The notes below the pieces were generated by a model, which was not told where the DNA came from, did not search any database, and saw only the letters and a list, made by a program, of their open reading frames with translations. Positions 39,081-49,687 of a stretch of 64,000 nt of DNA are shown piece after piece (position 1 is the first letter of the stretch; each line of letters starts with the position of its first letter). Source of the stretch: Candidatus Gallionella acididurans (GTDB lineage Bacteria > Pseudomonadota > Gammaproteobacteria > Burkholderiales > Gallionellaceae). The position numbers and the translations under genes are program-made. Location of the stretch: positions 1 to 64,000 of the forward strand of contig LSLI01000003.1 in the NCBI GenBank assembly GCA_001577345.1, in the 5' to 3' direction.

Positions 39081-41273
39081 TCACAATCTTTCCGGTTTTT
39101 CCTGGTGAACCTGATGGCGTTGCCACATCGCCCACAGCGTATCCTCGAAATTCCTGGCAAAGCGCGGGGCGTCGAACAGCGGGGAGACCAGCACCTGCTG
39201 GCGCAGGTCGGCGCGCAGCGCGGCCAAGCGTTCAAGGTCGGTGGCGAATGCCACAGCTTTAGCCACATAGTCGTCCATGTCAGCGGCGATCCAATCGGGT
39301 AATCCGGCATTGTGGGCGATACTGCCTGCCGTGCATGAAAGAAACCTGTCGCCCTGCAGGCTCAGCACCGGCACACCCATCCACAATGCTTCAACGCTGG
39401 TAGTCACCCCGGGGTAGGGGAAAGTATCCAACGCGATATCGACTTTGCTGTAAGCAGCCAGATGATCATCGCGGGATGCCAGTATCCCGCTTAACAGCAG
39501 TTGGCCGGGCGCAATGCCGCAGGAAGCAAAACGTAGGCGGGTTTTTTCGCAGGCAGCCGGTTCACTCAACTGTTTCGTCTTGAGCAACAGCCGTGAGTTT
39601 GGCACCAACTTGAGTATACGCGCCCATGCAGCCACGACAGCATCGTTCATCTTGGTCAGGTTATTGAAACTCCCAAAGGTCACATACCCGGTTGATAGTG
39701 CTGGGAGCGGGGCGACATTCACGGGTGAAGCCGGAATGGTAAGGCACAAATAGCTTTCCGGCATCCGCCACACCGTTTCTGAGAAGTGATTTTCGTATTC
39801 TGCCGGAATGGCATGTGGATCACCCAGCACATAATCCATTTCCGTCATCCCGGTCGTCGCCGGCAACCCCAGCCAGGTAACCTGCACCGGCGCAGGCTTC
39901 CAGGCGAATACCGGCAGGCGGTTGTGTTCGGTATGGCCGGAAAGATCGACTAGGACATGTACACCGTCGGCGTGGATCAGGCGCGCGGCTGTTTCGTCAC
40001 TGAGATTGGTCAACGGTTTCCACTCGGAGAAATGCGGGCGGATGCGCGCGGTGAGTTCGTCCCGCCTGCGATGTGTCGGATAGGCGATCAGTTCGATGCG
40101 CGCCGGATCGATCCTGGTTAACAGGCCCTCCAAAAAATGTCCCACGGAATGTGTGAACAAGTCACCGGATACCAGCCCGACGCGCAGGCGTTCTGGCTGA
40201 GCCGCGCACTGCCAGGAAGCAAAGCGTGCGGTCACTTTTTCTGCAACGATCCGGCCAAACTGGCGTGCCTGGTCAAGATGGTACGAGGGTGTGTGGTTGG
40301 CAGTGTAGATTAATGTAAACAGCAGGTTATGAAGCGCATTAAGGTAATCTGGTTTGATCTCCAATGCTCGCCGATAACTTGCTGCCGCTTCAGCGAATTG
40401 TCCCAGCTCTTGCAGTACATTACCTAAGCCGGTGTGTACCTCAACATAATCGGGTTTGAGTGCCAGCGCCCGCCGGTAACTCGCCAGCGCATTATCAAGC
40501 TGTCCGATTTTTTCCAGTGCGGTGCCCAGGTTGTTATGTGCCTCGGCGTAATCGGGTTTCAGTTCCAGCGCCCGATGGTAGCTTGCCACTGCATTATCAA
40601 GTTGTCCAAGTTCTTGCAAGGCACGACCCAAGCTGTCATACGCTTCCGTCAGATTGGGTTCGATCTCCAGTACCCGTCTGAAATTCGCTACTGCTTTCTC
40701 CAATTTCCCGTTATTTAGCAGGACATTTCCAGAGTTGTATAGGTGCTCCAGAATGTTACCCAAGTTGGATTGCGCCTCGATCAGGTCAGGATTGAGCTTA
40801 ATGGCGCGTTGGAAACTGGCAATGGCATCATCAGGCTGCCCGAGTTCCTTGAGCGCGACGCCCAGACTGCAATGCACCTCGGCGTAATCGGGTTGAATCT
40901 CCAGCGCACTGCGATAGTTCGCCGCGGCCTCATCAAGCTGGCCGTTGCCCAGCAGGGCATTGCCGATGTTGTAGTAAGCCCCGGCATAATCCGGTTTGTG
41001 TTTGATCGCGGTCCTGAATGCCTGCAGCGCGCCGTCCAGGTCGCCCTTCAATAACAGGACATTGCCCTGGTTGAGGTAGGCGCGCGCCGGGTTGGGTGCC
41101 AGGCGGAGGGCATCCAGATAACACTGCATCGCCGCGTTGAGGCTGCCCTGGGCTTCCAGTTCATGTCCTGCGTCGATCAGGCGTGTCGCGTCCTGTTCCG
41201 AAGTCTCAGCCCTGCGCGCGCTGCTGTTCGCGACTACCTGTCTGTTAGAGCGTAAGCGATCGAATAATCCCAT
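39081..41273 (-). CDS. TPR protein with GT41 (SPINDLY/O-GlcNAc transferase-like) domain
   Basis: Paralogue of 36824-39079: LRVGLVSGDLFTHSVGHFLEGLL, VQVTWLGLPATTGMTEMDYVLGD. Confidence 0.88.
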   Translation of the reverse strand: MGLFDRLRSNRQVVANSSARRAETSEQDATRLIDAGHELEAQGSLNAAMQCYLDALRLAPNPARAYLNQGNVLLLKGDLDGALQAFRTAIKHKPDYAGAYYNIGNALLGNGQLDEAAANYRSALEIQPDYAEVHCSLGVALKELGQPDDAIASFQRAIKLNPDLIEAQSNLGNILEHLYNSGNVLLNNGKLEKAVANFRRVLEIEPNLTEAYDSLGRALQELGQLDNAVASYHRALELKPDYAEAHNNLGTALEKIGQLDNALASYRRALALKPDYVEVHTGLGNVLQELGQFAEAAASYRRALEIKPDYLNALHNLLFTLIYTANHTPSYHLDQARQFGRIVAEKVTARFASWQCAAQPERLRVGLVSGDLFTHSVGHFLEGLLTRIDPARIELIAYPTHRRRDELTARIRPHFSEWKPLTNLSDETAARLIHADGVHVLVDLSGHTEHNRLPVFAWKPAPVQVTWLGLPATTGMTEMDYVLGDPHAIPAEYENHFSETVWRMPESYLCLTIPASPVNVAPLPALSTGYVTFGSFNNLTKMNDAVVAAWARILKLVPNSRLLLKTKQLSEPAACEKTRLRFASCGIAPGQLLLSGILASRDDHLAAYSKVDIALDTFPYPGVTTSVEALWMGVPVLSLQGDRFLSCTAGSIAHNAGLPDWIAADMDDYVAKAVAFATDLERLAALRADLRQQVLVSPLFDAPRFARNFEDTLWAMWQRHQVHQEKPERL
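40771..41077. repeat. TPR-coding repeat copy 3
   Basis: Same segment as 38577-38883, constant offset 2194 bp. Confidence 0.92.
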
Positions 41274-41414
41274 CTAATAACCTTTAAAAGATAAATTTTG
41301 CTAAACTTGCCTTGCAAATGCGCAGTTTATATTTTTTGCGGGAATAGCTTGGTCTTTACCGAATATCGCCATTTTCAGGTCCTTTAATTTCATCGATATG
41401 TCCGGAGCGGAAAC

Positions 41415-41717
41415 ATGATACTAGATTGGTTCAACGCTGAAGAAGCAGTTTTGTTTGCGCATGAGATAGTCCGCGAAGTAAACCGGCTGTTTCCTCCCGC
41501 TGAACAAAAAGGGAAAGCTATCCCGGCAAAAGAATACCAGAGAAAATTTGACAGTCTGATCGTCCGCGTACGCACATTTTCCTCAAAGCACAGGCTGAAT
41601 ATTTATAAAAAAGCAAAACTTTTGAATACGATTAAATGGGAAATGAAGGACGCCGGGCACGAGGAAGTTATTGTCAATGAGTTCATTTCCTTCCTTGCCC
41701 CACTGTTGGTCAATTAG
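41415..41717 (+). CDS. Hypothetical protein (100 aa)
   Basis: Intact ORF, helical-looking, upstream ggagcggaaac. Confidence 0.55.
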   Translation: MILDWFNAEEAVLFAHEIVREVNRLFPPAEQKGKAIPAKEYQRKFDSLIVRVRTFSSKHRLNIYKKAKLLNTIKWEMKDAGHEEVIVNEFISFLAPLLVN

Positions 41718-41916
41718 ATAGATTGCAGATAATTTTCTTGCCGGTATTTTTTGTTGATTGCCGACCAATTTTCACCGGCGTATTGAAGGGGTCGTTTTGT
41801 GTTTTGACAACGCATCTTCCCTTGCCGCATGATTTTCCGCTTTATTTCAATAAATTCGGTAATATTGCATCTGCGCCAAACTTGGCGACAGGGCTACATT
41901 CGGGCAACAATCCATC

Positions 41917-43086
41917 ATGAAAATTCACGAGTACCAGGGCAAAGAAATACTTCGTCAATTCAGTGTGCCTACACCTCGCGGGGCGGCATGCCATAGCGTA
42001 GATGAGGCTGTGTCGGCGGCCCGGCAATTGGGTGGAGCAGCCTGGGTGGTAAAGGCGCAGATACATGCGGGTGGTCGCGGCAAGGGCGGCGGGGTGAAGG
42101 TGGCGCACTCGCTGGAAGAAGTGCGCAGCGCGGCGCAGCAGATTCTCGGCATGCACCTGATTACGCATCAAACCGGTCCGGAGGGGCAAGTCGTGCGTCG
42201 CTTGCTTGTCGAAGAGGGCGCGCAAATAGCCCAAGAGTTTTACATTGGCATGGTGATAGACCGCAGCAAGCAGCGCGTAGCCTTGCTCGCGAGCAGTGAA
42301 GGCGGAATGGAGATCGAACAGGTCGCACTGCACGCGCCGGACAAGATACACAAGGTTTGGATAGACCCGGCGACGGGGTTGCGCAATGCCGAGATGGACT
42401 CAATCGCTCGTGCCATCGGCATACCCGCGGCAGCCTATGTCCAAGCGCGTGCATGCCTGCAGGGCCTGTACCGGGCCTTTGTGGAGAAAGACGCGATGCT
42501 CGCGGAAATCAATCCATTGGTGCTGACCGCGGATGGCCGCCTGCTGGCTTTGGATGCAAAGTTTAACTTTGATAGTAACGCGCTGTACCGGCATCCGGAG
42601 ATTGTGGCGTATCGCGACCTTGATGAAGAGGATCCAGCCGAGATCGAGGCGTCCAAATTCGATCTCAGTTATATCGCCCTGGATGGTGACATCGGCTGTC
42701 TGGTCAATGGCGCGGGGCTGGCAATGGCGACCATGGACATCATCAAGTTGTACGGTGGCAATCCGGCGAATTTCCTCGATGTGGGCGGCGGGGCGAGCAC
42801 GGAAAAAGTTACTGAGGCGTTCAAGCTGATGCTGAAGAATCCGAAGCTGAAAGCGATATTGGTGAACATCTTCGGCGGCATCATGAAATGCGATGTTATC
42901 GCCGCGGGCGTGGTTGCCGCGGCGCGCGAGGTTGATCTGAACGTGCCTTTGGTGGTGCGTCTGGAGGGCACCAACGTGGAACTGGGCAGGAAAATCCTGG
43001 CCGAATCCGGACTGACCATCATTTCCGGCAGCGACATGGCGGATGCGGCACAAAAGGTCGTTGCGGCGGCCGGGGAGAAACAATAA
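41917..43086 (+). CDS. sucC: Succinate-CoA ligase subunit beta
   Basis: [36 protein letters not shown]. Confidence 0.97.
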   Translation: MKIHEYQGKEILRQFSVPTPRGAACHSVDEAVSAARQLGGAAWVVKAQIHAGGRGKGGGVKVAHSLEEVRSAAQQILGMHLITHQTGPEGQVVRRLLVEEGAQIAQEFYIGMVIDRSKQRVALLASSEGGMEIEQVALHAPDKIHKVWIDPATGLRNAEMDSIARAIGIPAAAYVQARACLQGLYRAFVEKDAMLAEINPLVLTADGRLLALDAKFNFDSNALYRHPEIVAYRDLDEEDPAEIEASKFDLSYIALDGDIGCLVNGAGLAMATMDIIKLYGGNPANFLDVGGGASTEKVTEAFKLMLKNPKLKAILVNIFGGIMKCDVIAAGVVAAAREVDLNVPLVVRLEGTNVELGRKILAESGLTIISGSDMADAAQKVVAAAGEKQ

Positions 43087-43967
43087 TGTCCATCCTGATC
43101 GATAAAAACACCAGAGTGATGACGCAGGGTATGACCGGCAAGGTGGGCCAATTCCACACCATCAATTGCAAGGCCTATGCGAACGGTGCGAGTTGTTTCG
43201 TCGCAGGGGTGAACCCGAAAAAAGCGGGAGAATTGTTTGAGGGTATCCCGGTATATGAGTCGGTGCTCGCTGCAAAAGCAGCGACCGGAGCCACGGTGTC
43301 GGTAATCTACGTCCCGCCATCGGGTGCCGCGGCAGCAATCGATGAGGCGGTCGAGGCCGATCTGGATCTGGTGATCTGCATCACGGAAGGGATCCCGGTG
43401 CACGACATGCTGCGCACGCGTTACAAGATGCAGGGCAAGCGCACCCTGTTGATCGGGCCGAATTGCCCGGGGCTGATCACGCCCGACGAGATCAAGATCG
43501 GCATCATGCCCGGGCATATACACCGCAAGGGACGCATCGGTGTGGTGTCGCGATCGGGGACGCTCACCTACGAGGCAGTCGGACAATTGACCGCATTGGG
43601 TCTGGGCCAATCCTCTTGCGTTGGCATCGGCGGTGACCCGATCAATGGCTTGAAGCATCTGGATGTGATGAAGCTGTTCAACGAAGATCCCCAGACCGAT
43701 GCGGTGGTCATGGTGGGTGAGATCGGCGGCAGCGACGAAGAGGAGTGCGCGCGCTGGATCAGGGACAACATGAAAAAGCCGGTGGTAGGTTTTATCGCCG
43801 GCATCACCGCGCCTCCCGGCAAGCGTATGGGGCACGCCGGTGCAATCATTTCCGGCGGCCAGGGCGGTGCCGAAGACAAGCTGGTGGTGATGGAAGAATG
43901 CGGTATCCACATCACTCGCAATCCGGCGGAAATGGGGCGCACGATGCAGAAGGTCCTGAAGAGTTAA
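43086..43967 (+). CDS. sucD: Succinate-CoA ligase subunit alpha
   Basis: [54 protein letters not shown]. Confidence 0.97.
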   Translation: MSILIDKNTRVMTQGMTGKVGQFHTINCKAYANGASCFVAGVNPKKAGELFEGIPVYESVLAAKAATGATVSVIYVPPSGAAAAIDEAVEADLDLVICITEGIPVHDMLRTRYKMQGKRTLLIGPNCPGLITPDEIKIGIMPGHIHRKGRIGVVSRSGTLTYEAVGQLTALGLGQSSCVGIGGDPINGLKHLDVMKLFNEDPQTDAVVMVGEIGGSDEEECARWIRDNMKKPVVGFIAGITAPPGKRMGHAGAIISGGQGGAEDKLVVMEECGIHITRNPAEMGRTMQKVLKS

Positions 43968-43970
43968 ATA

Positions 43971-44801
43971 ATGCTGGAAATGTTCTCCACATCGCAATTC
44001 TGGGTCGATGTGTTCAAGATCATCGTGATCGACCTGTTGCTGTCCGGCGACAACGCGGTGGTGATCGCGCTTGCTTGCCGCAATCTTCCTGCCGGGCAGC
44101 GCAGCAAGGGCATCCTGTTCGGTGTGGCGGGCGCGATAGGCCTGCGTGTGATATTGACGTTCTTTGCTGTGAGCCTGCTGTCGCTGCCTTACCTCAGGCT
44201 GGTCGGTGCACTGCTGCTGCTGTGGATAGGCATAAAGCTGATCCTGCCTGAGGAAGATCATAACGCGGACAATATTCAGGCTGACACGCGGCTGCTGGGC
44301 GCGGTCAAGACCATCATCATCGCCGATTTCGTGATGAGTCTGGATAACGTGCTGGGTGTGGCGGCCGCAGCCAAGGGTAATGTGGCGCTGCTGGTGTTTG
44401 GCCTGCTGATCAGCATTCCGCTGATCGCATGGAGCAGCCAGCTGGTACTCAGGCTGATCGATCGCTTTCCGTTCATCATCTATGCAGGTGGCGCGCTCCT
44501 GGGATACGTCGCGGGTGAAATGCTGGTCAGCGAGGCTTTGTTCAGTCCGCTGGTGGAGACACGGCATTATCTGCATAGTCTGGTTCCGGTGTTTTGTGCG
44601 CTGCTGGTGTTGGCGGCAGGAAGGTGGCTGGCGGTACGCAAGGCTGCGGCAAGAGCAGTCATCAACCTGGTGGACGAAGCGGTTGTGGCAGGGGTGGGTG
44701 ACAAGTCGCAAACGGCTCCAGCAGGGGTGGATGGCAAGCCGCCGGTCCGGAAATACGCGAATATCGTGCCAGACGATAAATCGCCAGGCGATAAATCGTA
44801 A
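43971..44801 (+). CDS. TerC family membrane protein (YjbE type)
   Basis: FKIIVIDLLLSGDNAVVIALACRNLPAGQRSKGILFG, TIIIADFVMSLDNVLGVAAAAKGN. Confidence 0.88.
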   Translation: MLEMFSTSQFWVDVFKIIVIDLLLSGDNAVVIALACRNLPAGQRSKGILFGVAGAIGLRVILTFFAVSLLSLPYLRLVGALLLLWIGIKLILPEEDHNADNIQADTRLLGAVKTIIIADFVMSLDNVLGVAAAAKGNVALLVFGLLISIPLIAWSSQLVLRLIDRFPFIIYAGGALLGYVAGEMLVSEALFSPLVETRHYLHSLVPVFCALLVLAAGRWLAVRKAAARAVINLVDEAVVAGVGDKSQTAPAGVDGKPPVRKYANIVPDDKSPGDKS

Positions 44802-44808
44802 GGGGGGG

Positions 44809-45237
44809 ATGATGAAAATACTGATACCGGTCGATGGTTCGGCTTATGCCCAGCATGCAGTCGAGTACGTGATCAGAAATGGGGCGGCCTGGAAGGAATC
44901 ACCGCAGGTATTGCTGCTGAACGTGCAGTGGAATGTGGCGGTGGGCAATGTCAAACTGTTCATCAGTCAGGAAACCATCAACGATTATTATCGCGAGCAG
45001 GGAATGGCAGCACTCCAGCCTGCCCGCGCGGCGCTTGATGCCGCTGCCTTGCCCTATCAGTACCACATCAGCGTGGGCACCCCCGCGGAAGCGATAGCCC
45101 AGTATGCCGATCAGCAAAAAGTGGATCAAATCGTGATGGGCAGGCAGGGACAGGGCGGATTGCAATCATTGTTGCTGGGTTCAGTAGTGAACAAAGTCCT
45201 GCATCTGGCAAAATGCCCGGTGCAGTTGGTCATGTAA
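44809..45237 (+). CDS. Universal stress protein
   Basis: MKILIPVDGSAYAQHAVEYV, DQIVMGRQGQGGLQSLLLGSVVNKVLHLAKCPVQLV. Confidence 0.92.
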   Translation: MMKILIPVDGSAYAQHAVEYVIRNGAAWKESPQVLLLNVQWNVAVGNVKLFISQETINDYYREQGMAALQPARAALDAAALPYQYHISVGTPAEAIAQYADQQKVDQIVMGRQGQGGLQSLLLGSVVNKVLHLAKCPVQLVM

Positions 45238-45394
45238 ATACAGCCTTGCCGTCCTTCCATGACCAATCGTTTTTTTGGATAACTGCCAGTAAACCTGAAG
45301 GGTTATGGTGGGTTGATGGGAAGTATATTAATATCTGCGCCGTATCCTGCATGGAAATCCACATCACTCTTGTCAATAAGTTCCCGGGGAAAAT

Positions 45395-47935
45395 ATGAGT
45401 AAGTGGTCATTTTGGCAGAAGGACTGGTTGGTGGGTTTGCTGGTGGCCTTGTTTTTTTTGGCGGGCGCAAGAAGCGATTTGATCCAGAGTCTGGAGCGCA
45501 AGGCCTACGACCTGGGTGTTTTGGCCACTTCGCGCACACCGAGCGACAAGATCGCGGTAATTGCGATTGATGACCGGAGTATCGCCAATCTGGGACGCTG
45601 GCCGTGGCCGCGCGAAATACATGCCAAAATGATCGATATCCTGACGGCGGGCCATGCCAAGGTGATCGGTTATACCGTCTTTTTCTTTGAACCGCAGGCG
45701 GATGCCGGGCTGGACTATATTTACAGGATTGCCGAATTGCTGCGCAATTCCACACTTAAAAAAACTTCCAATCCGGCGCAGCAGGCAGAACTGGCGCAGC
45801 TTGATGCGTTGCTGCGTGAGGCTGCGACAAATCTCGATAACGACCAGAAACTCAGCGATAGCATAGCCAGGGCCAACGATGTTTTGCTGCCGATATTTTT
45901 CGAGCTTGGAGAGCCCCAAGGCAAGCCCGGTCATCCCTTGCCGGACTATGTTTTGCGCAATAGTCTTCCGAATGTAAAAGATCCGGGCGGTTCCGGTGAA
46001 TTCCCGCCGCCTTCAAGAGGTGTGTTGTCACCCATCCCGTTGCTGGGCAGCAAGGCGATGTCCATTGGACACTTGAATAGTGATCCTGATGTCGACGGGG
46101 CAGTGCGTACTGAACCCCTGGTGATAAGCTATTACGACCAGTATTATCCCTCGCTATCATTGATGCTGGCGGCCAAAAGCCTGAATCTCGATCCCGGGGA
46201 TATACAGATCAATCTGGGCACAAGTGTGCGGTTGGGGAAACAGATAATCGCCACAGACCCGCAGTTAAAGATGTACACCTATTTTTACAAGGACAAGAAT
46301 GGGCGGCCGGCATTCCCCGTGGATTCTTTCTATGACGTTTTGAGCGGCAAGATTCCGGCTGAAAAGTATCGCGACAAAATCGTGTTGATCGGAGCTTCGG
46401 CAGCAGGTGTCGGATCGTTGCAGGTGACACCTGTTTCCTCTGCCATGCCCCCGGCGGAGATATTGGCGCATTCTGTATCCAGCATCCTCCAGGGTGACTT
46501 TTTTGTATCGCCAAGCTGGGCTGGATGGGCCCAAGCCGGAGCTTTTCTGCTGGTTGCGATTTATCTGACCCTGCTGTTGCCGCGCCTGAATGCAGCCATA
46601 GGTTCGTGGGTTACGGCGGTGTTATTCATTGCATTGCTGTCCACCCAATTTATTTTAATGACCGCCCAGGCGCTGTGGCTGCAATTGATGTTGCCGGCTG
46701 CCATGCTATTGGTCGGGCATTTGCTCCTTACCACCAAGCGTTTTTTGGTGGCCGAGAAAGGCAAGCGAAAATCAGATGCGGAATCAGCGGAAAGCAATCG
46801 CATGCTGGGCTTGGCTTTCCAGGGGCAGGGTCAGCTGGATATCGCCTTCGACAAATTCCGCAAGGTGCAGGTGGACGATAGCCTGATGGAGGTGTTGTAC
46901 AACCTGGGGCTGGATTTCGAGCGTAAGCGGCAGTTCAACAAGGCAGAGTCGGTATTCAAATATATGGCGGAATATAACCCGAAGTTTCGCGACCTGGATG
47001 CGCGCCTTGCCCAGACCAAGGCGATGTCCGAAACGGTGTTGCTCGGCGCTGCATCCGGCAGAAGCAACGCCAGTACATTGGTGTTGGACAACAGCGGCGT
47101 GTCCAAGCCGATGCTGGGGCGTTATGAAATAGAGAAAGAGCTCGGCAAGGGTGCGATGGGCGTGGTGTATCTGGGTAAGGATCCGAAAATCGGCCGTGTG
47201 GTGGCGATCAAAACCATGGCCCTGGCGCAGGAGTTCGAGGCCAGTGAAGTGGAGGAAGTGAAAGCCCGGTTTTTTCGCGAGGCCGAAACTGCCGGCCGCC
47301 TCAATCACCCGAATATCGTGACCATGTATGACGCGGGTGAGGAACATGACCTTGCCTACATCGCGATGGAGTTTCTTAAGGGCAGGGACTTGGCATCCCG
47401 CACCAAAGCGGATAATTTGCTGCCTTTGCCCAGTGTGCTGGGTATATTTTCAAAGGTTGCCGACGCGCTGGACTATGCGCACAAACAGAACGTGGTGCAC
47501 CGGGATATCAAGCCGGCCAATATCATGTACGACCCGGAAACTGACACGCCAAAATTAACCGATTTTGGAATTGCGCGCATCACTGATTCGAGCAAAACCA
47601 AAACAGGCATGGTTTTGGGAACGCCGTCGTTTATGTCGCCCGAACAATTGACCGGCAGGAAAATCGACGGGGCTTCAGACCTTTTCTCATTGGGCGTGAG
47701 CTTGTATCAAATGGCTTGTGGTAAGCTTCCGTTCGAGGGGGAGTCTATGGCTCAATTGATGTACCGTATTGCCAACGAGCAGCCTACGGATATCCTGAGC
47801 ATCAAACCTGATTTGCCGCAATGTCTGGTGGCAATAATAAATCGCTCATTGGCAAAGCGGATTGAGGAGCGCTATTCCAGTGGTGCTGAAATGGCCAATG
47901 ACTTGCGTCGTTGCGCCGCGAGCTTACAGGGGTAA
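45395..47935 (+). CDS. CHASE2 - 3TM - TPR - serine/threonine protein kinase
   Basis: CHASE2-like KIAVIAIDDRSIANLGRWPWPREIHAKMIDIL; kinase YEIEKELGKGAMGVVYLGKDPKIGRVVAIKTM, VVHRDIKPANIMYD, DFGIARI. Confidence 0.92.
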   Translation: MSKWSFWQKDWLVGLLVALFFLAGARSDLIQSLERKAYDLGVLATSRTPSDKIAVIAIDDRSIANLGRWPWPREIHAKMIDILTAGHAKVIGYTVFFFEPQADAGLDYIYRIAELLRNSTLKKTSNPAQQAELAQLDALLREAATNLDNDQKLSDSIARANDVLLPIFFELGEPQGKPGHPLPDYVLRNSLPNVKDPGGSGEFPPPSRGVLSPIPLLGSKAMSIGHLNSDPDVDGAVRTEPLVISYYDQYYPSLSLMLAAKSLNLDPGDIQINLGTSVRLGKQIIATDPQLKMYTYFYKDKNGRPAFPVDSFYDVLSGKIPAEKYRDKIVLIGASAAGVGSLQVTPVSSAMPPAEILAHSVSSILQGDFFVSPSWAGWAQAGAFLLVAIYLTLLLPRLNAAIGSWVTAVLFIALLSTQFILMTAQALWLQLMLPAAMLLVGHLLLTTKRFLVAEKGKRKSDAESAESNRMLGLAFQGQGQLDIAFDKFRKVQVDDSLMEVLYNLGLDFERKRQFNKAESVFKYMAEYNPKFRDLDARLAQTKAMSETVLLGAASGRSNASTLVLDNSGVSKPMLGRYEIEKELGKGAMGVVYLGKDPKIGRVVAIKTMALAQEFEASEVEEVKARFFREAETAGRLNHPNIVTMYDAGEEHDLAYIAMEFLKGRDLASRTKADNLLPLPSVLGIFSKVADALDYAHKQNVVHRDIKPANIMYDPETDTPKLTDFGIARITDSSKTKTGMVLGTPSFMSPEQLTGRKIDGASDLFSLGVSLYQMACGKLPFEGESMAQLMYRIANEQPTDILSIKPDLPQCLVAIINRSLAKRIEERYSSGAEMANDLRRCAASLQG

Positions 47936-47938
47936 TAC

Positions 47939-48766
47939 ATGAAGGTTACGGAGGCATTGGAAATATTCAGCCAGACGCATCCCGGGATGGTGCGTTCACA
48001 CAACGAGGATAGCGTTGCCTGCGAGCCCGCTTATGGATTGGTGGTGCTGGCGGACGGAATGGGTGGTTACAATGCCGGCGAGGTCGCGAGCGGGATAGCC
48101 GTTTCGGTAGTGGTGACCGAAGTTAGCCACTCTTTGCAGGATGCCAGCCCGATTGATCGCGATGAAACAAGCGACGAAGAACTGGGTGTGATGTTGTTGC
48201 GCAACAACATTCAGAAGGCGAATGCCTCGATTTTTCATGCGGCGGAAAGCCAGCCGCAATATTCGGGTATGGGAACAACCATTGTTTCCGGACTGTTTTA
48301 TGACAACCGCATGGTGGTCGGACATGTCGGGGATTCGCGCATGTACCGGTTGCGCGGCGAAGTCCTGGAAACGGTCACCCGGGATCATTCATTGCTACAG
48401 GAACAGATTGATGGCGGGATTATCAGTGTGGAAGATGCGCGCCTGTCAAAAAACAAGAATTTGGTGACCCGCGCCGTCGGGATCGATGCGCAAGTGGTGC
48501 CGGAAATCCATGTGCTTGAAGTGCTGGTCGGGGATGTGTACCTGCTATGTTCGGATGGCTTGAACGACATGGTCGAGGATGAAGACATACAGTCCACGTT
48601 GTATGCATTGCAAAACAATTTGCCGCTTGCCGCTAGTCAGTTGATACAGATGGCTAACGACAATGGCGGACGGGATAATATTTCCGTGATATTGGTGAAA
48701 GTAAAAGGCGGGTTCTCCGTTCCGCGAGGTTGGCTGGCAAAATCTTTCGCCTGGTTTAAAAGATAA
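47939..48766 (+). CDS. PP2C-type serine/threonine phosphatase
   Basis: GMVRSHNEDSVAC, LVVLADGMGGYNAGEVAS, VGHVGDSRMYRLR, LLCSDGLNDMV. Confidence 0.94.
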   Translation: MKVTEALEIFSQTHPGMVRSHNEDSVACEPAYGLVVLADGMGGYNAGEVASGIAVSVVVTEVSHSLQDASPIDRDETSDEELGVMLLRNNIQKANASIFHAAESQPQYSGMGTTIVSGLFYDNRMVVGHVGDSRMYRLRGEVLETVTRDHSLLQEQIDGGIISVEDARLSKNKNLVTRAVGIDAQVVPEIHVLEVLVGDVYLLCSDGLNDMVEDEDIQSTLYALQNNLPLAASQLIQMANDNGGRDNISVILVKVKGGFSVPRGWLAKSFAWFKR

Positions 48767-48780
48767 TTAGCAAGAGGATT

Positions 48781-49611
48781 ATGACTATGGCTGCAAAATT
48801 GATACTTAGCATGGACGGGGCGGTACTTAAAGAGTTTCCACTTAACAAGGAGCGCATGACTATTGGCCGCAAGGAACATAATGATGTTGCCATAGACAAT
48901 CTTGCAGTAAGTGGCGAGCACGCTGCTATTGTTACCATACTGCACGATTCCTTCCTTGAGGATCTGGATAGTACCAATGGGCTGGAAGTCAACGGGGTAC
49001 CGACAAAAAAGCATTTTCTGCAAAACAACGATGTGATAGGGATCGGCAAATACAGGCTGAAATATATCAGTGATCAAGTCACCCAGACCACTCCTGCCGA
49101 TTTCGAAAAAACGATGGTGATGCGCAGTCCACCCAAACAGTTTGCTCCAAGCGCAAGTAATCCCCCAACCAGCCAGGGTCCTGCGCACGGGCTGGCCGGA
49201 AGCAAGCCCTTGCAAAGTGAAGCGATTGAAAAAACCGGGAAATTCGAAGCTCAAAAAATCACGACACCGGGCGCCCCCAGTCAAGCAGCTGCACCGGCAG
49301 TCCCGGAATCTGCGCCCAAACCGGCTCCGCAAGCTGGCGTTCCGCAGCAAGTCGCGGTGGTACAAGTCTTGACCGGGCCAAACGCGGGCAAGGAGCTGGA
49401 GTTGATAAAAAACCTCACCACGCTGGGCAAGCCTGGCTTGCAGGTGGCTGTATTGACGAGGCGTCCGCAGGGGTATTTTATCACCCATGTCGAAGGGGAT
49501 AGTTTCCCTTTGGTGAATGGCCAGGCGCTTACGAACCAGGCGCGCCAGTTGAAAGAACATGACGTGATCGAGCTGGCGGGGGTCAAGATGGAATTCTATT
49601 TCAAGGGTTAG
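48781..49611 (+). CDS. FHA domain protein with a probable second C-terminal FHA-like domain
   Basis: MTIGRKEHNDVAIDNLAVSGEHAAI...DLDSTNGLEVNG; Ala/Pro-rich linker; C-terminal TTLGKPGLQVAVLTRRPQGYFITHVEGDSFPLVNG. Confidence 0.88.
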   Translation: MTMAAKLILSMDGAVLKEFPLNKERMTIGRKEHNDVAIDNLAVSGEHAAIVTILHDSFLEDLDSTNGLEVNGVPTKKHFLQNNDVIGIGKYRLKYISDQVTQTTPADFEKTMVMRSPPKQFAPSASNPPTSQGPAHGLAGSKPLQSEAIEKTGKFEAQKITTPGAPSQAAAPAVPESAPKPAPQAGVPQQVAVVQVLTGPNAGKELELIKNLTTLGKPGLQVAVLTRRPQGYFITHVEGDSFPLVNGQALTNQARQLKEHDVIELAGVKMEFYFKG

Positions 49612-49687
49612 TAGTGGGAATAAGACAGAAGGCCGTGGTGCCCGGTGTCTCTCGCCGGGCCGGACAGTCCGGTAGCCATTCGACCGT

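Noticed and set aside
39080-39310. N-terminal extension of the 36824-39310 ORF
   Set aside because: MPDYPIGSPLTWTTMW... is an out-of-frame reading of the upstream GT41 gene; true start is MSLFDRF at 39079
35100-41400. Genomic island integrated at tRNA-Thr
   Set aside because: No integrase and no repeat of the tRNA 3' end found on the far side of the glycosyltransferase cluster
42669-44711. Long minus-strand ORF (680 aa), and similar ones at 20505-22022, 26820-28415 and 24293-25627
   Set aside because: Antisense to sucC/sucD/terC, cysI, cobD-ruvB and cysN; His/Gln/Arg-rich composition typical of antisense reading in GC-rich genes
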